Source: Brucella tritici
GTDB lineage: Bacteria > Pseudomonadota > Alphaproteobacteria > Rhizobiales > Rhizobiaceae
DNA: 64,000 nt
Assembly: GCF_902825325.1 (NCBI RefSeq)
Contig: NZ_CADEAR010000003.1
Coordinates: 372,001-436,000 of the forward strand
Reading direction: 5' to 3'
Shown here piece after piece: positions 17,502-28,200 of this stretch. Position 1 is the first letter of the stretch. The number at the start of each line of letters is the position of its first letter. Below the pieces are notes generated by a model. That model did no database searches and was not told where the DNA came from. It was given only the letters and a program-made list of their open reading frames with translations. A program made the position numbers and the translations under genes.

Positions 17502-18584
17502 ATGTTGATGCTTCTCACCTTCTTCGCCGAACATATGACACCGCTCAATGTGTTCCGCTACATTACCTTCCGCACCGGAGGCGCGATGATTACATCGGCG
17601 CTGATCGTGTTCCTGTTCGGCCCGTCGATCATCAATTCGCTGCGGGTGCGTCAGGGGAAGGGCCAGCCGATCCGTGCTGACGGTCCGCAGACCCACTTCA
17701 AGAAGGCCGGTACGCCCACCATGGGCGGCCTCATGATCATGACCGGCATTCTTGTGTCGTGCCTGCTCTGGGCCAATCTGGCCAGCGTCTATGTCTGGGT
17801 TGTTCTGCTGGTTACGATAGGTTTCGGCGCCATCGGCTTCTATGACGATTATCTCAAGGTGACGAAGCAGTCCGACAAGGGTTTTTCCGGCAAGGCGCGT
17901 CTTGGCATCGAATTCCTGATCGCCGCTATTGCCGCTTTCGTCATCATGCGGGCAGGGCAGGAGCCGTTCTCCTCTTCACTGACATTCCCGTTTGCCAAGC
18001 AGTTCGTCGTCAATCTGAGCTGGTTCTTCATTCCGTTTGCCGCCTTCGTCATGGTCGGCGCAGGCAATGCCGTAAACCTGACCGATGGTCTCGACGGGCT
18101 TGCAATCGTGCCGGTCATGGTGGCTGCAGCCTCCTTCGGCTTCATCGCCTATCTTTCCGGTAATGCGATCTTCGCCGACTATTTGCAGATCCATTTCGTG
18201 CCAGGCACAGGTGAACTTGCCGTGGTTCTCGGCGCTGTTATCGGCGCGGGACTTGGCTTCCTATGGTTCAACGCGCCTCCCGCGGCTATCTTCATGGGCG
18301 ATACAGGTTCGCTGGCGCTGGGCGGCATGCTGGGCACGGTTGCAGTTGCGACGAAGCATGAAATTGTTCTCGCGATCATCGGCGGCCTGTTTGTCGTCGA
18401 AGCGCTTTCCGTCATCATTCAGGTTGGCTCCTTCAAGCTGACCGGCAAGCGCGTCTTCCTCATGGCGCCTATCCACCACCATTTCGAAAAGAAGGGCTGG
18501 ACCGAGAGCCAGGTCGTGATCCGGTTCTGGATCGTTGCGATCATTCTCGCGATGATTGGTCTTTCCACCTTGAAGCTCAGATAA
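17502..18584 (+). CDS. mraY: Phospho-N-acetylmuramoyl-pentapeptide-transferase MraY
   Basis: This 360-residue polytopic inner-membrane enzyme transfers phospho-MurNAc-pentapeptide to undecaprenyl phosphate, giving lipid I. About ten membrane helices are visible. The catalytic aspartates lie in GFYDDYLK near residue 114 and NLTDGLDGL near 195. [14 protein letters not shown] lies near 265, and the histidine-rich loop [12 protein letters not shown] near 322. The ATG at 17502 is 26 bp after murF, and an in-frame ATG follows two codons later. Confidence 0.97.
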   Translation: MLMLLTFFAEHMTPLNVFRYITFRTGGAMITSALIVFLFGPSIINSLRVRQGKGQPIRADGPQTHFKKAGTPTMGGLMIMTGILVSCLLWANLASVYVWVVLLVTIGFGAIGFYDDYLKVTKQSDKGFSGKARLGIEFLIAAIAAFVIMRAGQEPFSSSLTFPFAKQFVVNLSWFFIPFAAFVMVGAGNAVNLTDGLDGLAIVPVMVAAASFGFIAYLSGNAIFADYLQIHFVPGTGELAVVLGAVIGAGLGFLWFNAPPAAIFMGDTGSLALGGMLGTVAVATKHEIVLAIIGGLFVVEALSVIIQVGSFKLTGKRVFLMAPIHHHFEKKGWTESQVVIRFWIVAIILAMIGLSTLKLR

Positions 18585-18596
18585 CAGGCATATCGA

Positions 18597-20000
18597 ATGA
18601 TCCCGATCACCGCCCTCAAGGATAAGACAGTCGCCCTTTTCGGACTGGGCGGGTCGGGCATTGCGACCGCCAAGGCCATTCTTGCGGGCGGCGCAAAGAT
18701 CATTGCCTGGGATGACAATCCAGACAGCGTTGCCCGTGCCCAGAGCGCGGGTATTGCCACAGGTGATCTACGGCAGGCCGACTGGTCGCAGTTCGCGGCC
18801 TTCGTGCTTTCGCCGGGCGTCCCGCTGACCCACCCAAAGCCGCACTGGACTGTCGATCTGGCGCATGCCGCAGATGTCGAAATCATCGGCGATGTGGAGC
18901 TGTTCGTCCGCGAGCGCAATCATATTGCTCCCGACTGCCCGTTCATCGCCATTACCGGCACCAATGGCAAATCGACGACGACTGCTTTGATCGCCCATAT
19001 CATCAAGGCCTCTGGCCGGGATATGCAACTGGGCGGCAATATCGGCACGGCAATCCTGACGCTGGAGCCGCCGCGGGCAGATCGCTTTTATGTGGTCGAG
19101 TGTTCTTCCTATCAGATTGATCTCGCGCCCTCGCTGAACCCGACGGCGGGCATCCTGCTGAATCTGACGCCGGATCATCTCGACCGTCATGGTTCGATGG
19201 AAAATTACGCCGCGATCAAGGAACGTCTGGTGGTGGCGAGCGATACGGCAATTGTCGGCGTTGACGATCATTATTGCGAAGCCATTGCGGACCGGCTCTA
19301 TCGTGACGGCGTAAATGTCGTGCGGATTTCCAAGGAAAAGCGCCTCGGCAAAGGTTATTTTGCTGACGGCGCAAAGCTGCTCTGGTCGCAGGATGGCGAA
19401 ATCGATGAAATCGCTTCGCTGGAAGGCATCGGTTCGCTGCGTGGCGCGCACAATGCGCAGAACGCGCTGGCGGCTATAGTTGCCTGTCTGTCGGTGGGCT
19501 TAAGCCTTGAAGAGATACATGCCGGATTGAAGAGTTTCCCTGGTCTGGCTCATCGCATGGAGCAGGTCGGGCATCGCGGGAAAGTCTTGTTCGTCAACGA
19601 TTCCAAGGCGACCAATGCGGAAGCAACAGCTCCTGCTTTGTCGTCCTTCCCGCAAAACATCTACTGGATTGCAGGCGGTGTGCCGAAAGCTGGCGGAATT
19701 GCGTCGCTGGCAGAGTTCTTCCCGCGGATTGCCAAGGCCTATCTGATTGGTGAAGCCGCAGCACAGTTTGCGGCAACGCTCGGCGATGCAGCGCCGTTTG
19801 AGATTTCCGACACGCTTGCGGTCGCCGTCGAACACGCGGCTCACGATGCCGGTAACGATGCTGCTCCCGAGCCAGTCGTGCTGTTGTCACCCGCCTGCGC
19901 GAGCTTCGACCAGTTCCAGAATTTTGAAAAACGTGGCGATGCATTCCGCAGCGCTGTTCTGGCGCTTCCGGGTGTTGAGCCCATAGGAGGAAAAAGCTGA
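18597..20000 (+). CDS. murD: UDP-N-acetylmuramoyl-L-alanine--D-glutamate ligase MurD
   Basis: This 467-residue Mur ligase adds D-glutamate to UDP-MurNAc-L-Ala. The Rossmann-like N-terminus [16 protein letters not shown] is near residue 12. The ATP loop [14 protein letters not shown] is near 120, [10 protein letters not shown] and [10 protein letters not shown] follow, and [11 protein letters not shown] is near 198. [11 protein letters not shown] and [12 protein letters not shown] are conserved C-terminal motifs. Its stop shares one base with the ftsW start (TGATG). Confidence 0.97.
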   Translation: MIPITALKDKTVALFGLGGSGIATAKAILAGGAKIIAWDDNPDSVARAQSAGIATGDLRQADWSQFAAFVLSPGVPLTHPKPHWTVDLAHAADVEIIGDVELFVRERNHIAPDCPFIAITGTNGKSTTTALIAHIIKASGRDMQLGGNIGTAILTLEPPRADRFYVVECSSYQIDLAPSLNPTAGILLNLTPDHLDRHGSMENYAAIKERLVVASDTAIVGVDDHYCEAIADRLYRDGVNVVRISKEKRLGKGYFADGAKLLWSQDGEIDEIASLEGIGSLRGAHNAQNALAAIVACLSVGLSLEEIHAGLKSFPGLAHRMEQVGHRGKVLFVNDSKATNAEATAPALSSFPQNIYWIAGGVPKAGGIASLAEFFPRIAKAYLIGEAAAQFAATLGDAAPFEISDTLAVAVEHAAHDAGNDAAPEPVVLLSPACASFDQFQNFEKRGDAFRSAVLALPGVEPIGGKS

Positions 20001-21160
20001 TGGTAAGCCGTGTCGATCGCGGTCCTGTCGCCAATTGGTGGTGGACAATAGACCGCTTCTTCCTCGCTGCATGTCTGGCCCTGATGGGGCTTGGCATTCT
20101 GCTGTCATTCGCCGCAAGTCCTGCCGTGGCCCAGCGTATTGGCCTCGACGGGTTCCATTTCGTAGAACGCCAGATTTTCTTCATGGTTCCGGCAGTTGGT
20201 GTCATGATCGGCGTTTCGTTTCTCTCGCCGCGTCAGATCAGGCGATTTGCATTGATCCTACTTGGTATTTCACTCGTGCTGATGGTTGCCGCACTGTTTT
20301 TCGGCATCGAGGTGAAGGGTGCGCGGCGCTGGGTCAATCTGGCGGGCATCTCCATCCAGCCGTCGGAATTCATGAAGCCCGCGTTTGTGGTGGTTTGCGC
20401 CTGGCTGTTCTCAGAGCGGGAACGCGGTGGCGAAATGCCCGGCAATTTTCTAGCCATGCTGCTTTTCGGCACTGTTGCCGCTCTGCTCGTTCTCCAGCCT
20501 GACCTTGGGCAGACCATGCTGACCACAGGTACGTGGGGTGCCATGTTCTTCCTCGCCGGCCTGCCGATGTTCTGGATTCTGGTCCTGGGTGGTCTTGCTG
20601 TTTGCGGTGGTGTTTCAGCCTATTTTGTGTTCGATCACGTTTCGGGGCGCGTCAATCGCTTCCTGACCGGCGAGGGCGACACGTTTCAGGTTGATGCCGG
20701 TCGTGAAGCGATCCTGCGCGGCGGCTGGTTCGGACAAGGTCCGGGCGAAGGCACTATCAAGCGCATCATCCCGGACAGCCATACCGATTTCATTTTCTCG
20801 GTTGCGGCGGAAGAATACGGCATCATTCTGTGCATGATCATCATGCTGCTTTTCGCATTCATCGTTGTGCGCGGTCTGTCGATTGCGCTGCGCGAGCGTG
20901 ATCCGTTCACCCGTCTGGCCGTCTCGGGGATTGTCATTCTGTTCGGCTTCCAGTCGATCATCAACATGGCCGTGAACCTGCATCTCATGCCTGCAAAGGG
21001 CATGACCCTGCCGTTCATTTCCTATGGCGGTTCCTCGCTCATCGCCATCGCCATCACGATGGGTATTCTTCTGGCTCTGACGCGCCGCCGTCCAGAAGCC
21101 CGGATGACCCATACGGTCGGTAGCGGTGTCGATATGGGCAAACGCATTCCTGCGCTGTGA
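20000..21160 (+). CDS. ftsW: Septal peptidoglycan glycosyltransferase FtsW
   Basis: This 386-residue SEDS-family membrane protein polymerises lipid II at the septum together with FtsI. About ten helices are present. [20 protein letters not shown] near residue 110 carries the SEDS signature, and [11 protein letters not shown] lies in the large periplasmic loop. The C-terminal region has [16 protein letters not shown] 20000 overlaps murD by one base, preceded by AGGAGG in the murD 3' end. Confidence 0.96.
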   Translation: MVSRVDRGPVANWWWTIDRFFLAACLALMGLGILLSFAASPAVAQRIGLDGFHFVERQIFFMVPAVGVMIGVSFLSPRQIRRFALILLGISLVLMVAALFFGIEVKGARRWVNLAGISIQPSEFMKPAFVVVCAWLFSERERGGEMPGNFLAMLLFGTVAALLVLQPDLGQTMLTTGTWGAMFFLAGLPMFWILVLGGLAVCGGVSAYFVFDHVSGRVNRFLTGEGDTFQVDAGREAILRGGWFGQGPGEGTIKRIIPDSHTDFIFSVAAEEYGIILCMIIMLLFAFIVVRGLSIALRERDPFTRLAVSGIVILFGFQSIINMAVNLHLMPAKGMTLPFISYGGSSLIAIAITMGILLALTRRRPEARMTHTVGSGVDMGKRIPAL

Positions 21161-21167
21161 GGAGCCG

Positions 21168-22295
21168 ATGGCAAAAGGCGTAATCGTACTGGCCGCCGGT
21201 GGAACGGGCGGCCATCTCTTTCCGGCGGAAGCGCTGGCGCATGAATTGAAGGCACGTGGTTGGGACGTCCATCTGGCGACTGATGCGCGCGCGCAGCGTT
21301 TCGCGGGTGCCTTCGCGGAAGACCATGTTCATGTCATTCGTTCGGCAACAATTGCGGGCCGGAATCCGATAGCGCTCCTGAAGACGTTCTGGTCGCTGTG
21401 GCAGGGCAATCTCGATTCCCGTAAATTATTCCGCCGGCTGAAGCCCAAACTCGTCGCGGGCTTTGGTGGCTATCCGACGCTGCCGCCGCTTTATGCCGCG
21501 AGCAACATGAATATCCCGACGATGGTGCACGAGCAGAATGCCGTCATGGGCCGCGCCAATAAAGGGCTTGCAGGTCGTGTGAAAGCAATTGCTGGTGGTT
21601 TCCTGCCCGAAACCGGGGGGGCCTATGCTGAAAAGACGGTCACGACCGGCAATCCGGTGCGTCCTCCAGTTCTGGCCGCTGCCGGAACACGCTACAAACC
21701 GGTCAAGGCGGATGAACGGTTTCGTCTGCTGGTCTTTGGCGGCAGCCAGGGCGCGCAGTTCTTTTCGACAGCCATTCCCGCTGCCGTGGCCTTGCTGCCA
21801 GAGAAAGACCGGGCGCGGTTGCTGATTACCCAACAGGCGCGCAAGGAAGACGAAGCCGCCGTGCGGGAAGCTTATAAGAAACTTGGTGTTCCCGCTGATG
21901 TTGCGCCGTTTTTCAACGATATGCCGGCACGCATGGCGGATGCCCAGTTTGTGATTTCGCGTTCCGGTGCCTCGACTGTTTCCGAGATCACGGTGATCGG
22001 TCGCCCGGCGATGCTGGTGCCGTTTCCGCATGCGCTCGATCATGACCAGGCGGCGAATGCGGCAGCGCTCGCGGCTGTCGGCGGTGGCGAGGTCGTCCGC
22101 CAGTCGGAATTGTCGCCCGAACGCTTGGCCACGATACTCCAGGCGGCGATGAATGAGCCCGAACGCCTCGAAACACAAGCAAAAGCTGCAAAAAGCGTTG
22201 GTAGGCCGGATGCAGCGCGGTTGCTTGCTGATCTGGCAGAGGCTATTGCAGCAGGTAAATCAGTTCAGGAATTTAAAGAAGGAACTCGGCCATGA
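21168..22295 (+). CDS. murG: UDP-GlcNAc:lipid I GlcNAc transferase MurG
   Basis: This 375-residue GT28 glycosyltransferase makes lipid II on the inner face of the membrane. The N-terminal glycine loop [16 protein letters not shown] is near residue 9, and [14 protein letters not shown] near 98. [12 protein letters not shown] follows, [12 protein letters not shown] is near 193, and [12 protein letters not shown] near 265. The frame is open from 21126 inside ftsW, but GAGGAG just before ATG 21168 and the family start [15 protein letters not shown] fix the start. It overlaps murC by 4 bp. Confidence 0.97.
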   Translation: MAKGVIVLAAGGTGGHLFPAEALAHELKARGWDVHLATDARAQRFAGAFAEDHVHVIRSATIAGRNPIALLKTFWSLWQGNLDSRKLFRRLKPKLVAGFGGYPTLPPLYAASNMNIPTMVHEQNAVMGRANKGLAGRVKAIAGGFLPETGGAYAEKTVTTGNPVRPPVLAAAGTRYKPVKADERFRLLVFGGSQGAQFFSTAIPAAVALLPEKDRARLLITQQARKEDEAAVREAYKKLGVPADVAPFFNDMPARMADAQFVISRSGASTVSEITVIGRPAMLVPFPHALDHDQAANAAALAAVGGGEVVRQSELSPERLATILQAAMNEPERLETQAKAAKSVGRPDAARLLADLAEAIAAGKSVQEFKEGTRP

Positions 22296-23698
22296 AAATG
22301 CCGCTGAATATCGGGCTTGTCCATTTCATCGGAATTGGCGGCATCGGCATGAGCGGTATTGCCGAAGTGCTGCATAATCTTGGCTATCATGTGCAGGGCT
22401 CTGACCAGTCCGACAGCGCCAATGTACAGCGCCTGCGTGAAAAAGGCATTGAGGTCTTTGTCGGCCACAAGGCTGAAAACATCGGCGATGCCGAAGTGGT
22501 TGTCGTTTCGACTGCAATCAAGAAAAACAATCCCGAGCTGGTTGCGGCACGCGAAAAGCTGCTGCCCATCGTGCGCCGCGCCGAAATGCTGGCTGAACTG
22601 ATGCGCTTCCGTCATGCGGTCGCGATTGGCGGCACGCATGGCAAGACCACCACGACGTCGATGGTTGCGGCCTTGCTTGATGCCGGGCATCTTGATCCGA
22701 CCGTCATCAATGGCGGTATCATCAATGCTTACGGTACCAATGCCCGTATGGGCGATGGCGATTGGATGGTGGTGGAAGCCGACGAAAGCGACGGCACGTT
22801 CCTCAAACTGCCAGCCGATATCGCGGTCGTCACCAATATTGATCCGGAACATCTCGATCATTACGGCAATTTCGATGCCGTGCGTGCGGCTTTCGCGCAG
22901 TTTGTCGAGAATGTTCCATTCTATGGCTTTGGCGTGATGTGCCTCGATCATCCGGAAGTGCAGGCTCTGGTGAGCCGCATCGAAGACCGCCGCATTGTGA
23001 CTTACGGCCAAAACCCGCAGGCCGATGTGCGTTTTGTCAATCACCGCATGGATGGTGCGGCGAGCCTGTTCGATGTCGTGATCCGCTCCCGCAAGGGTGA
23101 GGCGACCGAGATCAAGGATCTGCGTCTGCCGATGCCGGGCCAGCACAACGTATCCAATGCGACGGCAGCAATCGCTGTTGCGCACGAACTGGGTATTTCA
23201 CCCGACGATATTCGTCGCGGTCTCGGCTCGTTCGGCGGCGTGAAGCGCCGTTTCACTCATACCGGCACATGGAACGGCGTCGAGATATTCGACGATTACG
23301 GCCATCACCCGGTTGAAATCCGCGCCGTGCTGAAAGCCGCGCGTGAAGCCACGAAAGGCCGTGTGGTTGCCATCGTGCAGCCGCACCGTTTCACGCGTCT
23401 GGCAAGCCTGTTTGACGAATTCGCGGCATGTTTCAACGATGCCGATACAGTCATCGTGGCGCCGGTCTATACGGCAGGCGAAGACCCGATCGACGGCATC
23501 AATTCCGAAACGCTCGTATCACGCATCAAGACCGCAGGTCATCGCGATGCGCGCTATGCCAGTGGTCCAGAGGCGCTGGCACCGTTGGTTGCGTCGATTG
23601 CAGAGCCGGGCGACTTCGTGGTCTGCCTCGGCGCAGGCAATATTACGCAGTGGGCATATGCACTGCCGAAGGAACTGGCTGAGCAGGGTAAGAAGTAA
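22292..23698 (+). CDS. murC: UDP-N-acetylmuramate--L-alanine ligase MurC
   Basis: This 468-residue Mur ligase adds the first stem residue. [16 protein letters not shown] lies near residue 13, and the ATP loop [14 protein letters not shown] near 112. [13 protein letters not shown] and [12 protein letters not shown] sit in the central domain. [15 protein letters not shown] lies near 335 and [11 protein letters not shown] near 360. The ATGA overlap with murG and the single-base spacing to murB show a tightly coupled operon. Confidence 0.97.
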   Translation: MKMPLNIGLVHFIGIGGIGMSGIAEVLHNLGYHVQGSDQSDSANVQRLREKGIEVFVGHKAENIGDAEVVVVSTAIKKNNPELVAAREKLLPIVRRAEMLAELMRFRHAVAIGGTHGKTTTTSMVAALLDAGHLDPTVINGGIINAYGTNARMGDGDWMVVEADESDGTFLKLPADIAVVTNIDPEHLDHYGNFDAVRAAFAQFVENVPFYGFGVMCLDHPEVQALVSRIEDRRIVTYGQNPQADVRFVNHRMDGAASLFDVVIRSRKGEATEIKDLRLPMPGQHNVSNATAAIAVAHELGISPDDIRRGLGSFGGVKRRFTHTGTWNGVEIFDDYGHHPVEIRAVLKAAREATKGRVVAIVQPHRFTRLASLFDEFAACFNDADTVIVAPVYTAGEDPIDGINSETLVSRIKTAGHRDARYASGPEALAPLVASIAEPGDFVVCLGAGNITQWAYALPKELAEQGKK

Positions 23699-23699
23699 G

Positions 23700-24662
23700 A
23701 TGGAAAGCGGCGAGACGCTTCTGAAGAAGCTCGACGGCAAACTGTCGGGCCTGCGTGGTCGGCTGACACCCGATGCCGGTATGGACAAAATCACCTGGTT
23801 CCGCGCTGGCGGACCGGCACAGGTCCTGTTTCAGCCTGCCGACGAAGAGGACCTCTCCGTATTTCTGAAAGCCGTGCCGGAAGAGATGCCGATCCTCGTC
23901 GTCGGCATTGGCTCCAACCTGCTTGTACGCGATGGCGGTGTCCCCGGTTTCGTCGTGCGGCTTTCTGCAAAAGGCTTCGGCGAAGTCGAACAGGTTTCCG
24001 ATACGCAGTTGCGGGCAGGGGCGGCGACGCCTGACAAGCGTGTGGCCGCAGCGGCGCTGGAAGCGAGGCTAGCTGGCTTTCATTTCTACCACGGCATTCC
24101 CGGCGGCATTGGCGGCGCTTTGCGCATGAATGCAGGCGCAAACGGCGTGGAAACACGCGAGCGCGTCGTGGAAGTTCGTGCACTTGATCGAAAGGGCGAG
24201 GTGCATGTGCTTTCCAATGCCGATATGGGCTACGCCTATCGTCATTCCTCAGCCTCACCGGATCTGATTTTCACTTCCGTATTGTTCGAAGGCAATCCGG
24301 GCGAGCCTGATACAATCAGGCAGGCCATGGACGAGGTGCAGCACCATCGCGAGACGGTGCAGCCGGTGCGCGAAAAGACGGGCGGTTCGACCTTCAAGAA
24401 TCCGGAAGGCACGTCGGCCTGGAAGGAAATCGACAAGGCAGGCTGTCGCGGTTTGCGTGTCGGCGGCGCGCAGATGTCCGAAATGCACTGCAATTTTATG
24501 ATCAATACAGGCACCGCAACGGGGCATGATCTGGAGACTTTGGGCGAAACGGTACGCGCCAAAGTTTTCGAAAATTCGGGTATTCGCCTTCATTGGGAAA
24601 TCAAACGTCTCGGTTTGTTCCGCGAGGGTGAGCCGGTTGAAGAGTTTCTTGGAAAATTTTGA
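23700..24662 (+). CDS. murB: UDP-N-acetylenolpyruvoylglucosamine reductase MurB
   Basis: This 320-residue FAD enzyme reduces UDP-GlcNAc-enolpyruvate to UDP-MurNAc with [20 protein letters not shown] lies near residue 33, and the FAD-binding [17 protein letters not shown] near 72. [18 protein letters not shown] lies near 130, with YAYRHSSA near 176. [18 protein letters not shown] contains the catalytic serine region. It has the short type II-like layout common in alphaproteobacteria. Start ATG 23700 comes one base after the murC stop. A terminator follows at 24673. Confidence 0.97.
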   Translation: MESGETLLKKLDGKLSGLRGRLTPDAGMDKITWFRAGGPAQVLFQPADEEDLSVFLKAVPEEMPILVVGIGSNLLVRDGGVPGFVVRLSAKGFGEVEQVSDTQLRAGAATPDKRVAAAALEARLAGFHFYHGIPGGIGGALRMNAGANGVETRERVVEVRALDRKGEVHVLSNADMGYAYRHSSASPDLIFTSVLFEGNPGEPDTIRQAMDEVQHHRETVQPVREKTGGSTFKNPEGTSAWKEIDKAGCRGLRVGGAQMSEMHCNFMINTGTATGHDLETLGETVRAKVFENSGIRLHWEIKRLGLFREGEPVEEFLGKF

Positions 24663-24672
24663 TAAAAAAGTT

Positions 24673-24707
24673 GCCCGGATTTTCTACCTGATATTCCGGG
24701 CTTTTTT
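24673..24707 (+). terminator. Rho-independent terminator between murB and ddl
   Basis: GCCCGGA and TCCGGGC pair around about 20 nt and are followed by TTTTTT. It lies 10 bp after murB and marks the end of a first dcw transcription unit. Confidence 0.75.
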
Positions 24708-24907
24708 GCCTTCACAAGCGACGCGTAAGGTTCGTCCCTTCCTATAGGGTCTTGTCACGGAATCAATCCTCTGATTCTTTAGGGTTAACCACACAGTGAT
24801 TTGATTCGGCAGGATTTTCCTGCCGCGGGTGCCTGCGGCCTGTGCTGCTGGGTTACTCGGATTCTGTTTAATTGATGCGCAGGGGATTGCGCAGAGGGGA
24901 TGCTAAC

Positions 24908-25834
24908 ATGACGGGAAAGCACGTCGCCGTTTTGATGGGCGGTTTCTCTTCGGAGCGTCCGGTCAGCTTGTCCTCCGGAGCAGCTTGCGCTGCGACCCTT
25001 GAAGAGCGCGGCTATCGCGTGACGCGTGTTGATGTGGACCGCAATGTTGCCAGCGTTCTTGCCGAACTGAAGCCTGACGTTGCGTTTAATGCGCTGCATG
25101 GTCCTTTCGGTGAAGATGGTGCTATTCAGGGTGTTCTCGAATATCTCCAGATTCCCTACACCCATTCGGGCGTGCTCGCTTCGGCGCTTGCCATGGACAA
25201 GGATCGCGCCAAGAAGGTTGCGGCTGCTGCTGGCGTTGCTGTTGCTCCCTCGCTTCTGCTCAACCGTTTTGAAATCGGTACTGAGCATCCGATGGAGCCA
25301 CCTTACGTGGTCAAGCCGGTCCGTGAAGGCTCGAGCTTTGGTGTTGTGATCGTTAAGGAGGATCAGGCGCATCCTCCGCAAATCATCAGTTCGGCTGAGT
25401 GGAATTACGGTGCTGAGGTGCTGGTCGAACAATACATTCCCGGTCGGGAATTGACCTGCGCTGTGATGGGTGATCGCGTCATGGACGTGTGCGAGATCAT
25501 TCCGGTAGGGCATCAGTTCTACGACTATGATTCAAAATATGTTGCAGGCGCGTCTTCTCACGTGTGTCCGGCAAAAATTTTACCAAATATTTACCAAAAA
25601 ATACAAACAATGGCCCTTACGGCGCATCGGGCAATCGGGTGTCGGGGCGTAAGCCGGTCAGACTTCCGTTTCGATGATCGTTTCTCTGAAGATGGCGAAG
25701 TTATCTGGCTGGAAATCAATACCCAGCCGGGGATGACTCCTACCTCGCTCGTGCCTGATATCGCCAAAGCGGCTGGTATCTCTTTCGGTGAATTGTTGAG
25801 TTGGATGGTGGAGGACGCGTCTTGTTTGCGTTGA
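24908..25834 (+). CDS. ddl: D-alanine--D-alanine ligase
   Basis: This 308-residue ATP-grasp enzyme makes D-Ala-D-Ala for Mur[21 protein letters not shown] near residue 5 is the first substrate loop. [16 protein letters not shown] is near 60 and [14 protein letters not shown] near 142. [15 protein letters not shown] lies near 180, and [15 protein letters not shown] near 268 holds metal and substrate ligands. The frame is open from 24872, but the family start [12 protein letters not shown] places it at ATG 24908. It begins a second transcription unit after the murB terminator. Its 3' end overlaps ftsQ by 13 bp. Confidence 0.96.
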   Translation: MTGKHVAVLMGGFSSERPVSLSSGAACAATLEERGYRVTRVDVDRNVASVLAELKPDVAFNALHGPFGEDGAIQGVLEYLQIPYTHSGVLASALAMDKDRAKKVAAAAGVAVAPSLLLNRFEIGTEHPMEPPYVVKPVREGSSFGVVIVKEDQAHPPQIISSAEWNYGAEVLVEQYIPGRELTCAVMGDRVMDVCEIIPVGHQFYDYDSKYVAGASSHVCPAKILPNIYQKIQTMALTAHRAIGCRGVSRSDFRFDDRFSEDGEVIWLEINTQPGMTPTSLVPDIAKAAGISFGELLSWMVEDASCLR

Positions 25835-26757
25835 ACGGAAAATCGGACGGATATGGGCGCTCGGGCTCGATGCGGGATGCATCGGGGGCGATGGGTGCTG
25901 CTTTTGTCCTGCCGCGCTTCCTGCGCAAGCCGTTCCGCTTTGCCGTCCGCCTTTTCCAGGGCAATGTTAATATTCCGCGCCATGCCGGCACTGTCGGCAT
26001 GCTGGGTTTCCTCGGTGCTACCGGCCTTTATGGCATGGCGGTTGGCGGTCACACGCCGGAGGTGGTCAAGGCGACTGCTTCCACGCTCGGTTTTGCAATC
26101 GAGGATGTAAAGGTCGTTGGAAACAACGAGACCTCCGATATCGATGTTCTGGGCCAGCTTGATCTCGACGGCGAGACGTCTCTTGTCGGCCTGAGCGCAG
26201 AAGAAGCGCGCCAGTCCATCGACAAGCTGCCCTGGGTTGAAAGCGCAGAAGTTCGCAAGGTTTATCCCGGCACCGTTCTTGTTTCGCTGCATGAGCGCAA
26301 GGCGTTCGCCATCTGGCAGAACGACAAGGACCTGTCGCTGATCGACGCCGCTGGCGACACGATCGTTCCGTTCCGTTCCGGCCGTTACAATTCGCTGCCG
26401 CTCGTCGTGGGTGAGGGTGCGGAAAAGAAGGTCAAAGGGTTCGTTGATGAGATTGCTGCCTATCCCGGTCTGGCCGGAAAGGTTCGCGCCTACATCCGCG
26501 TCGGCGACCGTCGCTGGGATCTGCTTCTCGATAATGGCGTGCGCATCATGCTGCCGGAAACCGATCCGCTGAAGGCATTGGCGCAGGTCGAAAAGCTCGA
26601 TCAGGACCAGCATCTTCTGTCGCGCGATATCGCTGCGGTCGATCTTCGTCTCGATGATCGTGTGACGGTCCAATTGACGGTAACTGGCATGGAGCAGCGC
26701 CAGAAGTTTCTGGCAGAGCGTAAAAAAGAACTATCCCGCACGGGGAAGCGCGTATGA
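25822..26757 (+). CDS. ftsQ: Cell division protein FtsQ
   Basis: This 311-residue bitopic division protein has a cytoplasmic N-terminus of about 55 residues, one membrane helix ([20 protein letters not shown]), a POTRA domain ([20 protein letters not shown]) near residue 90, and the FtsQ/DivIB domain ([21 protein letters not shown]). I place the start at TTG 25822 because GGAGG lies exactly 7 bp before it. The frame is open upstream to 25801, where an ATG at 25804 has no comparable site. With FtsL and FtsB it links early and late division proteins. Confidence 0.93.
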   Translation: MFALNGKSDGYGRSGSMRDASGAMGAAFVLPRFLRKPFRFAVRLFQGNVNIPRHAGTVGMLGFLGATGLYGMAVGGHTPEVVKATASTLGFAIEDVKVVGNNETSDIDVLGQLDLDGETSLVGLSAEEARQSIDKLPWVESAEVRKVYPGTVLVSLHERKAFAIWQNDKDLSLIDAAGDTIVPFRSGRYNSLPLVVGEGAEKKVKGFVDEIAAYPGLAGKVRAYIRVGDRRWDLLLDNGVRIMLPETDPLKALAQVEKLDQDQHLLSRDIAAVDLRLDDRVTVQLTVTGMEQRQKFLAERKKELSRTGKRV

Positions 26758-28076
26758 GTATTCTGGGCGGCAAGGGATCATCACAAGGCGGAACTGCAGG
26801 GCGCAAGGTGCGCCTGTTAACGGTTCTGGATGTCGGATCGAGCAAGGTTTCCTGCGTCATCGCACGGTTGCGTCCGCATGAAGGCGGCGCACTGCTGCCG
26901 GGTCGCACGCATCGTATGGAAGTGCTGGGCATAGGCCATCAGCGTTCGCGCGGCGTCAAGTCGGGCGTCATCATCGATCTGGATGCGGCTGAGCAGTCGA
27001 TTCGTCTTGCGGTCGATGCAGCAGAACGCATGGCTGGCCTTACCGTCGATAGCCTGATCGTCAATATTTCAGCCGGTCGCCTCAAGAGCGAAACCTTCAC
27101 GGCAAGCGTCAATCTGGGCGGCCATGAAGTCGAGCAGACTGATATTCGCCGCGTTCTGGCCGCTGGTGCCAAGCAGGCGCTCGCAGCCGAGCGTCACCTC
27201 GTTCATTCACTCCCTGTCGGTTATACGCTCGACGGTGAACGTGGTATTCGCGATCCTCTCGGAATGCTGGGCGACAGCCTTGGCGTCGACATGCATGTGT
27301 TGACTGCCGATGCAGCGCCGTTGCGCAATCTGGAACTTTGCATCAATCGCTGCCACCTGTCGGTGGAAGCCATCGTAGCGACGCCTTATGCCAGCGGTCT
27401 TGCGGCTCTGGTCGGCGACGAGGCTGAAATGGGTGCGGCCTGCATCGATATGGGCGGCGGCACGACGACGATTTCCGTTTTCTCCGAAGGCAAGTTTATT
27501 CACGCCGATGCAGTAGCCATCGGCGGCAATCACGTGACGATGGACGTGGCTCGCGGCTTCTCCACCCGGATGGAAGACGCTGAACGCCTCAAGGTCATGT
27601 ACGGCTCCGCTCTGCCGAGCGCTGCCGATGACCGCGATCTCATCTCAGTGCCGCCCATCGGCGACGATGAGCGTGATGTACCCAATCAATATCCGCGCTC
27701 GGTGCTGACGCGGATTATCCGTGCAAGAGTGGAAGAGACGCTGGAACTGGTGCGCGACAGGCTCAACCAGTCAGGTCTTGGACATATTGTCGGCAAGCGT
27801 GTGGTTCTGACCGGCGGCGCAAGCCAGCTGCCAGGTATGCCAGAGGCGGCCCGGCGAATCCTTGCAAGAAATGTACGAATCGGGCGTCCTCTAGGAATAG
27901 CGGGATTGCCTGAGGCGGCTAAGGGGGCAGCTTTTGCCGCGACCGTTGGACTTCTGATTTACCCGCAGGTGGCCGGGATAGAAGAGCGGTCGGTGAAAGC
28001 GGCTTCCTCCGGTCTCATGACCGGTACGGGTGGGCGCATTCAACGTGTCAGCCAATGGCTGAAAGAGAGTTTCTGA
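26754..28076 (+). CDS. ftsA: Cell division protein FtsA
   Basis: This 440-residue actin-fold ATPase anchors FtsZ filaments to the membrane. The phosphate-1 loop TVLDVGSSKVSCVIARL is near residue 24, and SHS2-like subdomain 1C lies around GVIIDLDAAEQSIRLAV. The phosphate-2 loop ACIDMGGGTTTISVF is near 228 and the adenosine motif VVLTGGASQLPGM near 350. The C-terminus RIQRVSQWLKESF is the amphipathic membrane-targeting helix. It overlaps ftsQ by 4 bp (ATGA). Confidence 0.97.
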   Translation: MSILGGKGSSQGGTAGRKVRLLTVLDVGSSKVSCVIARLRPHEGGALLPGRTHRMEVLGIGHQRSRGVKSGVIIDLDAAEQSIRLAVDAAERMAGLTVDSLIVNISAGRLKSETFTASVNLGGHEVEQTDIRRVLAAGAKQALAAERHLVHSLPVGYTLDGERGIRDPLGMLGDSLGVDMHVLTADAAPLRNLELCINRCHLSVEAIVATPYASGLAALVGDEAEMGAACIDMGGGTTTISVFSEGKFIHADAVAIGGNHVTMDVARGFSTRMEDAERLKVMYGSALPSAADDRDLISVPPIGDDERDVPNQYPRSVLTRIIRARVEETLELVRDRLNQSGLGHIVGKRVVLTGGASQLPGMPEAARRILARNVRIGRPLGIAGLPEAAKGAAFAATVGLLIYPQVAGIEERSVKAASSGLMTGTGGRIQRVSQWLKESF

Positions 28077-28200
28077 GTAGCAAGTGTTGTGTAAGCTTTT
28101 GAAATAGCGTGTTGAATTATTGGGGCGTGACCATCTGGGTAACAACCAATCCACACCGCGGCGGCGAAGCGGTGGTAAGGCTTAAGAGGAACAAGGACCT

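Noticed and set aside
28077-28200. CtrA sites (TTAA-N7-TTAA) before ftsZ
   Set aside because: No pair with correct spacing is present in the gap.
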